Assembly: GCA_030684355.1 (NCBI GenBank)
Contig: JAUXTN010000081.1
Span: forward strand, 1-36,917
DNA: 36,917 nt
Source: Pseudomonadota bacterium
GTDB lineage: Bacteria > Myxococcota_A > UBA796 > SXON01
Direction of reading: 5' to 3'
Both the position numbers and the translations under genes were made by a program. Of this stretch, positions 6,656-14,969 are shown piece after piece. The notes beneath the pieces were generated by a model. That model was not told where the DNA came from and did not search any database. It saw nothing but the letters and a program-made list of their open reading frames with translations. Position 1 is the first letter of the stretch. Each line of letters starts with the position of its first letter.

Positions 6656-8862
6656 TTCATTGCCTCTACGAGCACGAGCACGTCCCGACGCAAGAGCACG
6701 AGGTGGGGGAGCTCGAACCAGTCCCACTCCGCGATGGACGCGCCGGGGTCGAGCACGGGCTGCCCCGACCGGGCCCGCGGACCGGGCGGGAACTCCCACA
6801 AGGGCTCGGCGGCCACGGGGTCCCCGTCGATGGGGCGGCCCGACCCGACGGCGAGCCCCTCCACCGACCGGGGCTCGTTGCCGGTCGCGCGCAGCCGCAC
6901 CCGCACGAAGTCGAGCGGCGCCCGCCCGGCACCGGTGTCCGGCCCGCCGGTCGGCCGCTCTCGGAACGCCCGCACCGCGAGCCGCACGAGGCGCGGGCCA
7001 TCCTCGTCCTCGACCGGCCAGGGGAGCCACACGGAGTCGCTCCCCCCCGGGCCGCTCATGGAGAGGGTCGGCGCGCCGATCCACACCACGGCCGGCGGCG
7101 AGGACAGGCGGGCCAGCCAGGCGAGCAGGCCAGGGACGGGCTCCCGGGCCGAGAGGACGAGGAGGTCCACGAGTCCGTCCGCCAGCTCTTGTCTGGCGGC
7201 CGCGGTGTCGTCCACGAGGACGAAGCGGCACGACGCCCGGGCGCCGCGGGTGTCCGCGCGGGAGGCCTCGTCGCCGAGCGCGTCGATCGCGTCCTCCATC
7301 GCCTTCCGCCCGATGGGGTCGGACTCCACGACGAGCACGGTGGCGAGCCGCGTGGGGTCGAGCAGGGGGCGGTACGGGGCCGGACGGGTGGTCCCGGGCA
7401 CCGGCATCGCCGGGAACCGCTCGTTGCCGAGCCAGCGCCGGAGGGCGTCGCCTTCCAGGCGCGGCACCCACACCCCGGGGCCGGCGGCGGGGGCGTCCTC
7501 GGGGGTCGTGGGGATCCACGTGTACGACCGCAGGTTGCGACGGAGCACGCCGTCCGTCGGGCGCTCCTTGGGCGCGAGGAGGGTCGCGGTCTCGGGGAGG
7601 AGGTGGTGCTCGTAGCCGGCGCGCACCTCCAACGGGAGGAGCCCGATGTCGAGCTGCAAGGTGAGCCGATCGCCGCCGACCTGGAGGACGTCGCGGAGGC
7701 GCGTGCTGCCCGAGACCATGACGAGGTTGCGGGTGGGCGTCGCGACGTGGAGGCGATCCTGTACCGCCCCGGCCCACACCCAGGCCACGAGTCGGCTCGC
7801 CCGCGCCTTCGCCAGCGCCACCGCGCCGGACACGTCCGGGTCGGGGTTTCCCGCCCAGCCCGGGAGCAGGTCGTGCACGATCGCGAGGGCCTGCGCGACG
7901 CTGATCACGCCGGGCAGATCGACCTCCCCCACCTTCACCCAGCGCGCGGCCTGGCTCTTGTTCCCGTCGCTGCGCCGGAGCGGAGTGCCGGGCGCCCAGG
8001 CGTCGGCGTCCATGCGCTCCATCGCGTTGAGCCGCGCGACATCGCCCGTCGCGAGCGTCACCACGTCCATCTCGAAGTGCCCGGCATCCCGCCGGAACGG
8101 AAGGCGGCACCGCGGGCACCACTCGCCGGGCTCCCACTCCTTGCTCGCCGGGTAGATCTGGCCGCAGGTGGTGCCCCACCATGTCGGGTTCGCGCACGCC
8201 ACGACGCGCCCGTCCGCCGGCGGCCCGCCGCCGAGCACCCCGTGCAGCCCGATCGCGGGGCGCCACCGCAGGCGCTCGATGACGCTCGTGGGAAACGTCG
8301 TGAGGACGAGACGCCGGTCGCGCCCGGCGAGCCCCGCGAGCGCCGCCACCCCGATCACCCAGCCCCAGGTCAAGAGCGGCACCGTGCCGTCCCACGCCGC
8401 GCGCACCAGGGTGCCGGGGAGCCAGGCGTTACCGGGCACGGGGCGCACCGTGCAGACGCGGACACTGTCGATGCCGCCGAGCGCGCTCGCCCCCTCCCGC
8501 GCGATGACCGTCGGCACGCCCGCCCACGTGCCCTCACACGCGGACTCGAAGCCGGTGCGGACCCCCTGCGACAGCGCCACCACGGCCACCAGCGCCGCGA
8601 CGACGCCCGGCCCCACGGAGCGCGCGGGGGTGCGCTGCCCGCCGAGGTAGAGCTGGCGCGCCGCTGCCCACGACGTGAACGCCGCGAGCGCGCCGAGGAG
8701 CACCGTGATCTCCAACGTGTTGGCCGGCCGGGCGGCCACGGGACCGGACAGCACCTGGTAGAGCAGCGTCCACACCCCGCCCGCGAGCGTGATGGGCACG
8801 GTGGACTCGAGCGCGACCTCGCGCGCCCGTTGCCAGCCGATGCTCTCCAAAGGTGACGCCAA
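6652..8862 (-). CDS. Polytopic membrane protein with zinc ribbon and degenerate receiver-like domain
   Basis: The start is TTG 8862, 15 bases after the upstream stop and six bases after a strong GGAGGAGGAAGG ribosome site; the product has 736 residues. Four membrane helices are likely near residues 20-40, 50-70, 84-102 and 160-180. The loop between helices 3 and 4 has two Cys (109, 137). A four-Cys cluster, C223, C233, C249 and C252 (the last pair CPRC), looks like a cytoplasmic zinc ribbon. Residues about 505-600 read like a response-regulator receiver: LATVLVVESDP at the first strand, then VDLLVLSAREPVPG. There the usual phosphoacceptor Asp is Ser571, so it would be a pseudo-receiver. The C-terminus is unassigned. 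This is the first gene of the envelope module and follows directly on the baseplate genes. Confidence 0.85.
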   Translation of the reverse strand: MASPLESIGWQRAREVALESTVPITLAGGVWTLLYQVLSGPVAARPANTLEITVLLGALAAFTSWAAARQLYLGGQRTPARSVGPGVVAALVAVVALSQGVRTGFESACEGTWAGVPTVIAREGASALGGIDSVRVCTVRPVPGNAWLPGTLVRAAWDGTVPLLTWGWVIGVAALAGLAGRDRRLVLTTFPTSVIERLRWRPAIGLHGVLGGGPPADGRVVACANPTWWGTTCGQIYPASKEWEPGEWCPRCRLPFRRDAGHFEMDVVTLATGDVARLNAMERMDADAWAPGTPLRRSDGNKSQAARWVKVGEVDLPGVISVAQALAIVHDLLPGWAGNPDPDVSGAVALAKARASRLVAWVWAGAVQDRLHVATPTRNLVMVSGSTRLRDVLQVGGDRLTLQLDIGLLPLEVRAGYEHHLLPETATLLAPKERPTDGVLRRNLRSYTWIPTTPEDAPAAGPGVWVPRLEGDALRRWLGNERFPAMPVPGTTRPAPYRPLLDPTRLATVLVVESDPIGRKAMEDAIDALGDEASRADTRGARASCRFVLVDDTAAARQELADGLVDLLVLSAREPVPGLLAWLARLSSPPAVVWIGAPTLSMSGPGGSDSVWLPWPVEDEDGPRLVRLAVRAFRERPTGGPDTGAGRAPLDFVRVRLRATGNEPRSVEGLAVGSGRPIDGDPVAAEPLWEFPPGPRARSGQPVLDPGASIAEWDWFELPHLVLLRRDVLVLVEAMK

Positions 8863-8877
8863 GCCCTTCCTCCTCCG

Positions 8878-10911
8878 TCAGCGACGCTTGTTGGCGGTCA
8901 ATTGCTGCCGCGCATCCTTGTAGGGCCCCATCGCAGCCGAGGGGCCGAGCAGATCCTGGACCTCCTTCGCGGCGTCCGGCACGGTGGTGTCCAGGCGCTT
9001 TCCGAGGGCCAGGAGGAGCCGCACGCGCTCGGCGGTGCTGGTGGCGCGTGTCTGCAGCGTCAGCACCGCGGTCTGGAGCGCCGCGGACGCCGCCGCCTGG
9101 TACCGGATCCAGTCGGTCCCGAGCGTGCCGTCGTCCCACACGAGGCCCTGGGGCACGGCCTGCCAGACGAGGTCGTCCACGCGCAACAGGTCGGTGACGA
9201 GGGCCTGGTTGGCCTTGTCCTCGGGCTGCCAGAGCGCGGAGAGGTCGGTCTCCCAGTGCTGCCGGCGGATGCGGCGCGCGAGGAGGAGGCCCGGCGGCAG
9301 CGGGTCGTCCCCGACGGGGACGGAAACGAAGCTCACGTCGAGGTCGCGCCACGCGTACAGGGCCCCGCCATGGGCCCGCGGCCCGCCCGGGCTCGGCTTG
9401 TGCTCGGTGAGCTGCATCACGACGGCACCGTCGGTGGGGCCGACGGTCACCTCGACGCTGTGGGGGACGATGACGTGCACGGGCGCGCCGTGGAACTCCA
9501 GCACGGCCTCCCCCTTCTCGAAGGTGAGCCGGCGTTCGGGCTCCGCGCGCCCGGCCGCCCCGGTGCGCGCCGGGTCCTTTCGGGCAACCGCCGCGTCGAC
9601 GCCCGCATCGTCGAGGATCACCGAGCCGGGTGGCCCCTTCTGGGCGAGCATCCCTTGCAGGCGGAGGCCGCGGATCACCGTCCCATGGCGGGCGTGGGGG
9701 TCGTGGCCGAGGTGCAGGGCGCCGAGGACCGTCCAGGCCGCCATCACCGGCGAGTCGATGCTCTGGAGGCTCTCCAGGTCGAGGATCGCGCCCTCGTCGG
9801 GGCGGAAGACCCGCGGACGCCCCGCGCCGTTCGTCGTCACTGTGCGTTCCATTGCGGCGAGCTCCGTGGGTGGGGCGAGGGCGAGGCGGAGGACGGTCCA
9901 CGGCGGGAGGAGCCGCACCGTGGCGAGGGGGATGCGCTTGTCGGGGTGCCAGTCGAGCAGCACGTCGGTGCGACGCAGCGGGAGCTTGTTCCGGATCCCC
10001 GTCCCCTGGAACTTCACCGCGCGACCCTCGATCCGTGGTGGCTCGAGCTGCCGATCGGCCTGCCACCGCGCGCGCCACCACCGGGTCGGCCAGCAGGCGA
10101 GCACCTCGTGGCGGAGCTCCGCGACCGGCGACGAGACCGCGGGGACCGCGGAGGTGGAGGTGCGCAGGCCCCCGAGGGTGCGGACCGCGGCATCGAGCTC
10201 CCCGACCGCCGCGGTCAAGGCGGCGATCTCCTCGACGCGCCCCGCGGCGACGAGGTCGTCGATGCGGGCCTGCGCCGCGCCCCGCCGGGGGTTCGCCGGA
10301 TCGGCGGGGAGGCGTCGCCGGCTCTCCAGGAGCTGCGCGTGTCCGGCTTCGGCCTCCGTGAGGTGGTAGCGGACCGGGACCCGCCCCGGAACGGCCTCCT
10401 CGAGCGCGCGGAGCTCCCCCCGGAGCAGGCGGGCGACCTCGCGGAGGAGCCCCGTCGCGGCCTCCGCGCCCCCCCGGACGGGCACCCACTGCGGCAGCGC
10501 GAGCATCAACGCGCGCAGCACCGCCGGGTGGCCATGGTGCACGATGGGCTCGATGCCGACGGACTCGACGAGCCGGGCGAGCAGGGCGGGGTGCGGGCTC
10601 CAGGGCGTGAACAGGAGCGCCCGGGACTCCACCCGCCACTCGCTCGACGCGAGGAGCAGGTCAAGGGCGTCGTGCAGCGTGGCGCCGCCCGGTGCATGGA
10701 GGGCGGTGGCGGTGACCGGGACCTGGCGCGCGGCACGCCGGGACGCGCGGAACACGCGTTGCTCACGGGCGTCGACGCGCTGACTGAACGGCGCGGCATC
10801 CGGGGCGCCGCGCGGCAGGTCCACCCAGCCGAGGTCGGTCGGCAGGCGGTCATCCACCGCGATCGCCCACGCCCGCACCGGGGCGAGGCTCGGGCGGCGT
10901 GCGTCAGGCAT
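8878..10911 (-). CDS. Large baseplate-position protein (Afp12-like by position)
   Basis: The 677-residue product starts at ATG 10911, overlapping the baseplate-J gene by eight bases. In Afp/PVC-type systems the gene after the J-like wedge (Afp11) encodes a second large wedge component (Afp12), and size and position match that here. The protein has no signal peptide or membrane helix. The N-terminal ~150 residues include a Trp/Pro-rich stretch (LLFTPWSPHPALLARLVESV), the middle is helical (about 150-260), and the rest is mixed beta. I cannot confirm a wedge fold from motifs alone, so the assignment rests on context. The stop is followed by the strong RBS of the first membrane-module gene, with no terminator between them. 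Confidence 0.75.
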   Translation of the reverse strand: MPDARRPSLAPVRAWAIAVDDRLPTDLGWVDLPRGAPDAAPFSQRVDAREQRVFRASRRAARQVPVTATALHAPGGATLHDALDLLLASSEWRVESRALLFTPWSPHPALLARLVESVGIEPIVHHGHPAVLRALMLALPQWVPVRGGAEAATGLLREVARLLRGELRALEEAVPGRVPVRYHLTEAEAGHAQLLESRRRLPADPANPRRGAAQARIDDLVAAGRVEEIAALTAAVGELDAAVRTLGGLRTSTSAVPAVSSPVAELRHEVLACWPTRWWRARWQADRQLEPPRIEGRAVKFQGTGIRNKLPLRRTDVLLDWHPDKRIPLATVRLLPPWTVLRLALAPPTELAAMERTVTTNGAGRPRVFRPDEGAILDLESLQSIDSPVMAAWTVLGALHLGHDPHARHGTVIRGLRLQGMLAQKGPPGSVILDDAGVDAAVARKDPARTGAAGRAEPERRLTFEKGEAVLEFHGAPVHVIVPHSVEVTVGPTDGAVVMQLTEHKPSPGGPRAHGGALYAWRDLDVSFVSVPVGDDPLPPGLLLARRIRRQHWETDLSALWQPEDKANQALVTDLLRVDDLVWQAVPQGLVWDDGTLGTDWIRYQAAASAALQTAVLTLQTRATSTAERVRLLLALGKRLDTTVPDAAKEVQDLLGPSAAMGPYKDARQQLTANKRR

Positions 10912-13423
10912 CGTCGGCCACCCGCACGCTGACGACGAAGGCGTCGAGCAGGGACACGTCGGGGACGATGTCGCGGGCCTCGCCGTAGGCGTCCACGACG
11001 AACGCGCCGTCGGGCGCGTCCCAGAGGCCGAACCCGAGGCCGCCCCCCTGGACGCCCTTCGGCACCCAGAGGGTCACGCCGCGCGCGGGCACGATCCGGA
11101 CCTCCGAGAGGTTCGCATAGCGCCGCTGGAGCCACTCGAACCAGCTCTCGGCCTCGCGCTGCACCTCTTCGAAGTCGGCGGTCAGGAGGCCGCCGGATCG
11201 GGGGCCGAGCGAGATCACGAGCGTGGCATCCGGCCGGTCGAGCAGCGCGGCGGCCCCCGCGATGGCCGGGAACGGGCCGCCGACGCCCGCCCGGGACGGC
11301 GTGTCGGAGTGCTTCCGCCGGGGCAGATCGGTCCACAGCCGCACGTCGAAGAGGTGCCGCTCCGCGTGCGTCCAGACGCGGACCTCCCAGCCCGCCCCGA
11401 GGCGCCCGAGGTGGGACGCCAGGTGCCGCTCCATCTCCGAGGGCAGCACCGGCGTGTCCTGCGGCCGGAACACCCGGTCCACCGTGGCCTCCGGCGCCTC
11501 CCGGCTGCGCCCCGCGCGGGTCGGATAGGGGTTGTGGACCCCGAGGATGGCGGGCACGGCGTGGACCGACTGCTCCACCTGCGCGATCGTCTGGGCGGGC
11601 AGGCGCCCCGCGGCGCCGTCGGTGCGACGGTACCAGTCGAGCACGACGCGGTCCCCGATCTGGAGGAGGTCGGCGGGGCCCGAGAGCCGGAGGGGCTTCA
11701 AGACGACCTCGCCGGCGGTCGCGTCGACCGCGACGCCCCCCCAGTCCAACACCGTCCGGTTGGGGACGCCGGCGCGCACCACGGTGTACTGCGCGAGGGG
11801 GGGGCCGGCGTAGGGGTCGCCCACGCGCGGCGTCAGGTCGGGGACCGTCATGTCGAGGAGGCGGAAGGTGGTCAGCACCTCGAACGTCTCGCGGGTGACG
11901 AGGTCCTCGGAGAGGAGGTCGACGGGCTCGGGGCGCTGGCTGCGGACGAGGATCTCGCGGCCATCCTCGACGCGCGGCATGTTGAGCGCCAGGACGGCGT
12001 TGAGCATGACCGCGCTGGCGCCGTGGGCCCCCGGGAGCAGCACGAGCAGCCCGGTCGCCTTCGCCGGCAGCTTCACGTCCCAGGCCCAGGCGGTCTCCAG
12101 CGCGATCGCCCCTTCGCCGGACGAGAACGGCACGCGCCACGGCTGGGTCACGTGCCGGGGCAGCTCGGACGGGGCCTGCCCCTCGAGGACCGCGTAGAAG
12201 GCCACCTCCTCGGCCACGGACCCGCCGTCCCGGCCCGGCCGGGCGTGCTCCTCCGCCCAGGAGAGGACCACGCGCAGCGCCGCGGCCTCCAGGAGCGGCT
12301 GGTCGAGCCGCACCTCCACGAATGACTGGTCCATGCGCGCGAGCTGCCGCCACACGCCGCCCTGGAGGAAGCCGTTGAGCCAGTCCGGGGCGGTCGCGGC
12401 GACATCCGACTGGAGGACCAGCTCCCAGTCGTCGGGGACCTGGCTCGGCACCAGGGCGTCCACGAGGTTGAGGCTACGCCAGATGTCGGAGACGAGGTCG
12501 TTCGTCGGCGGCGCGGGCCGCTCCAGCACGAGGGGCTGCGGCGGGACCCGCCCCGGGGGCACGTCGGGCACGACGAGCGAGGTCGCGTCGGCATCGAACG
12601 TGGGGAAGGTGCCCCGGATGGCGCTCGGGAGCGCCGGATCGTTCGAGAAGCGCACCTCGGGGCGCCACTCCGTGCTCGGGAGCCGGCCCCAGGGGAGCCG
12701 CGACCCACCCGGGTACGGCGTCGCCTGCGGCGCGGCGTGGTTGGGGTCGATCGTCACGGAGAGCACGGGGCTCCCGGAGCCCTCCGAGAACTGGAAATCC
12801 AGCCAGCCGATCCCGCGCTCCTCGACCAGCACCTTCGCCGCGCCGACCACGGCCGCCTCCGCCCCCGCGGGGACCCTGAAGCGGAGGATGGGGCGCTCGA
12901 AGTATCCGACCCGCTGCCAGGTCGCGGGGCGGCGCACGCAGGACCGATCCGCGGTGGGGAGGGGGGCGAGCACGCCCTCCTCCAGGAGCCCGTCCCGAAG
13001 GGAGTGCCAACTGTGCACGCGCGCGGGCACGAGGCTGACCTCGCGCTCCGCGGGCACGAAGTAGACGGGCGGGCGCGACTCGGTCTGCGGCGCGAGGAAG
13101 CGCGTGGGATCGGTCTGGGACCAGCACAGCTTCCCGGCGGTGCGCGGGCGGGTCACCAGCAGCGCGATGGCCGGGAGCGCCGGGTAGATGTCGACCCCCA
13201 GCATGCTCACGACCTGCTGCATGAGCGCCGCGGGGTAGGCGTCCAGGCGCGCCGAGAGGGTCTCGACCATCCATGCGGCCTCCTCGACGAGGAGCCAGGC
13301 GGGATCGGTGGGATCGCCGATGCGCGCGGCGCGGAGCGGGTCGAGCTGGCTCAGGCGCTCGCGGACGGCGCGCAGGAGCGTCTCTCGGTCGAGCCGGAGC
13401 TCCGACGGCGGGGCGACGCGCAT
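10904..13423 (-). CDS. Baseplate wedge protein, gpJ/Afp11-like
   Basis: The 839-residue product starts at ATG 13423, two bases after the gp25 stop. Its N-terminus carries the sequence style typical of eCIS J-like proteins: DPAWLLVEEAAWMVETLSAR, then YPAALMQQVVSMLGVDIYPA. In the family this region helps join baseplate wedges around the hub. Central residues hold several beta-rich segments; the C-terminus (about 640-839) has the EVRVWTHAERHLFDVRLW and LSEVRIVPARGVTLWVP segments expected for the J-type C-terminal domain. Family members are usually several hundred to more than a thousand residues, so the length is normal. Immediate neighbours are gp25 upstream and an Afp12-position protein downstream, the canonical order of contractile baseplates. 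Confidence 0.9.
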   Translation of the reverse strand: MRVAPPSELRLDRETLLRAVRERLSQLDPLRAARIGDPTDPAWLLVEEAAWMVETLSARLDAYPAALMQQVVSMLGVDIYPALPAIALLVTRPRTAGKLCWSQTDPTRFLAPQTESRPPVYFVPAEREVSLVPARVHSWHSLRDGLLEEGVLAPLPTADRSCVRRPATWQRVGYFERPILRFRVPAGAEAAVVGAAKVLVEERGIGWLDFQFSEGSGSPVLSVTIDPNHAAPQATPYPGGSRLPWGRLPSTEWRPEVRFSNDPALPSAIRGTFPTFDADATSLVVPDVPPGRVPPQPLVLERPAPPTNDLVSDIWRSLNLVDALVPSQVPDDWELVLQSDVAATAPDWLNGFLQGGVWRQLARMDQSFVEVRLDQPLLEAAALRVVLSWAEEHARPGRDGGSVAEEVAFYAVLEGQAPSELPRHVTQPWRVPFSSGEGAIALETAWAWDVKLPAKATGLLVLLPGAHGASAVMLNAVLALNMPRVEDGREILVRSQRPEPVDLLSEDLVTRETFEVLTTFRLLDMTVPDLTPRVGDPYAGPPLAQYTVVRAGVPNRTVLDWGGVAVDATAGEVVLKPLRLSGPADLLQIGDRVVLDWYRRTDGAAGRLPAQTIAQVEQSVHAVPAILGVHNPYPTRAGRSREAPEATVDRVFRPQDTPVLPSEMERHLASHLGRLGAGWEVRVWTHAERHLFDVRLWTDLPRRKHSDTPSRAGVGGPFPAIAGAAALLDRPDATLVISLGPRSGGLLTADFEEVQREAESWFEWLQRRYANLSEVRIVPARGVTLWVPKGVQGGGLGFGLWDAPDGAFVVDAYGEARDIVPDVSLLDAFVVSVRVADDA

Positions 13424-13425
13424 GG

Positions 13426-13944
13426 CTAGCCTCCCACCGGCGCGTCGATGCGCAGGATCTCGTTGCTCGTGCCCTTCACGCGCACGTACACGGTGGCCTG
13501 GACCCGCACCTGCGTGCCGAGCGCGAGCAGGGCGGTCTCCAGGTGGCGGCTCGTGCCGTCCCGCGGCGCCGCCCCGATCTCGGCCCCGCCGGCGCTCGGA
13601 TCGAGGAGCGACGCCAGGGACTCCGCGGCGGCGTCCTCCTCCTCCTCAGACACCACGGCGTCTCCGTCCTCCGCGAGGGGGAGGAGCCGCACCTCGCTCC
13701 GGACCACCTCGACGTCCGGAAGCCACCGGGCGAGCGCGCCGCGCACGCGCCAGTCGACATCGTTGACGTTGGCTGCGGTGGCGGGGAGACCCAGGAGCCC
13801 TTCCAGCGAGCAGCCGAACTCCGGGCGCCACGGGATCGTGCCCCAGAGGGTCTCCAGGACGGCCTTCACGCGCTGCACGGTGGCCTCGCGGCCCGCGGCG
13901 TAGGGCGCGCGGTCGCCGAGGAGGAGGGCGGGGCGGAACGTCAT
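13426..13944 (-). CDS. gp25/gpW-like baseplate protein with acidic insertion
   Basis: The 172-residue product starts at ATG 13944, overlapping the hub stop (ATGA); the frame stays open upstream but that is shadow. The features of the gp25 family are visible: ATVQRVKAVLETLWGTIPW near residues 21-39, the short FGCSLEGLLGLP loop, then VDWRVRGALARWLPDVEV. A terminal strand region VRVQATVYVRVKGTSNEIL follows. Gp25 proteins normally have about 110-140 residues; here an extra acidic, Ala-rich segment (about residues 92-130, with SEEEEDAAAESL) accounts for the length. Gp25 sits at the sheath/baseplate interface and nucleates sheath assembly in the family. Confidence 0.9.
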   Translation of the reverse strand: MTFRPALLLGDRAPYAAGREATVQRVKAVLETLWGTIPWRPEFGCSLEGLLGLPATAANVNDVDWRVRGALARWLPDVEVVRSEVRLLPLAEDGDAVVSEEEEDAAAESLASLLDPSAGGAEIGAAPRDGTSRHLETALLALGTQVRVQATVYVRVKGTSNEILRIDAPVGG

Positions 13945-14969
13945 GCGAGGTCCGTCGGGGTGCTGTCGGAGTAGAAGTCGATCGTCGTGAGATACCCGGC
14001 GTCCGCGCCGTAGGCGTGGGTGGTCGCGGCGATCCGGTAGGTCCCGTTGAAGCGCCCGAACTCCGTGATGGTCAGGAGCCGGCCGGGGCGCGCCGTCGGC
14101 TGGCCCAGGCACGTGAGGGTGCCCCGCAGGAACTGCTCCGCCCGCCGCTGGAGGATGGCCGTGGCCTTCGCCTTCGCCTCCGTGGCGGTGTCGACCTTCG
14201 CGGACTCCTGCGGGAGCAGCACGGCACCCCAGGTGGCCTGCACCACGGCGCACGCGGTGGTGCCGGAGGAGATGTCCTGGAGGTCGCTCGTGGTGGCGGT
14301 GCCCTGCACCACGGTGTCGGACGAGGGGGCCTTGTCCACCACGTCGACCTGGGTGGGGATGTCCTGCGCGGTGCGCGTCACGCTGATCGCGGAGATGAGA
14401 TCGGCCTCGGTGAGCGTCACCTTGGTCGTGTCGAGCGCGTGGCCGAAGCGGAGCTGGGTGCCGTCGAGCACCATCGTGCAGCCGTTCTCCTCGGCGATGA
14501 GCCGCAGCATCTCCGCGTCCGAGATGTTGTCCTGGAGCGTGAGCCGCACGTCGCTGCCGAGGCCCTGGAGCACCGCCGACCAGCCGTACTCGCCGACGAT
14601 GGTGTTCACGATGGCGGAGGGGCTCGCCTCCCAAAGCTTCGTCCGGTACTTGTTCTTCAGCTTGACCAGGGCGTCCACCGCGCGGATCTGGACGGTCCAG
14701 CCGTCGACGGGGTCGAACGTGTTCTGGATCTCCATGAGCGTGCACGCGACCGTGCGCACGGGGGAGGTCCCCGAGAGGAGCTGAACGGTGGCCGTGGCCC
14801 CGAACGTCAGCGCGTTGATGACGGAGGCGGCGTCCCCGTCCTCCTGGAGCGCCACGATCAGCTCGGCTGCTGCGTCCAGGCGCTCGGAGAGCGTGACCTG
14901 GAACACGGTGCCCGACGCGACGAGCTTGGTGCCCGCGACGTCGACCTCGATGGAGACGCTGCCGGCCAT
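13941..14969 (-). CDS. Baseplate hub protein, gpD/gp27-like
   Basis: The 342-residue product starts at ATG 14969, sharing one base with the previous stop (TGATG). It matches the general plan of late-control gene D / gp27 hub proteins, which form the trimeric platform between tube and spike. Visible segments are an N-terminal beta domain (FQVTLSERLDAAAELIVAL), the hub-like MEIQNTFDPVDGWTVQIRAVD strands, the helical SPSAIVNTIVGEYGWSAVLQ stretch, and DAEMLRLIAEENGCTMVLDG, a hallmark of gpD-type proteins. In Afp/PVC the hub and spike are fused as Afp8. Here the spike is a separate gene about 7 kb upstream near the start of the operon. Confidence 0.88.
   Translation of the reverse strand: MAGSVSIEVDVAGTKLVASGTVFQVTLSERLDAAAELIVALQEDGDAASVINALTFGATATVQLLSGTSPVRTVACTLMEIQNTFDPVDGWTVQIRAVDALVKLKNKYRTKLWEASPSAIVNTIVGEYGWSAVLQGLGSDVRLTLQDNISDAEMLRLIAEENGCTMVLDGTQLRFGHALDTTKVTLTEADLISAISVTRTAQDIPTQVDVVDKAPSSDTVVQGTATTSDLQDISSGTTACAVVQATWGAVLLPQESAKVDTATEAKAKATAILQRRAEQFLRGTLTCLGQPTARPGRLLTITEFGRFNGTYRIAATTHAYGADAGYLTTIDFYSDSTPTDLA

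Noticed and set aside
4349..7615. Plus-strand open frame of 1088 codons
   Set aside because: It is antisense to two membrane-protein genes whose starts, overlaps and hydrophobic segments are coherent; the product is Arg/Gly/Pro-rich with no domain, typical of a high-G+C shadow frame.
3875..8395. Single minus-strand frame of 1506 codons
   Set aside because: The part upstream of 6655 is a shadow over the zinc-ribbon membrane protein gene; GTG 6655 overlaps that gene's stop and gives a coherent product.
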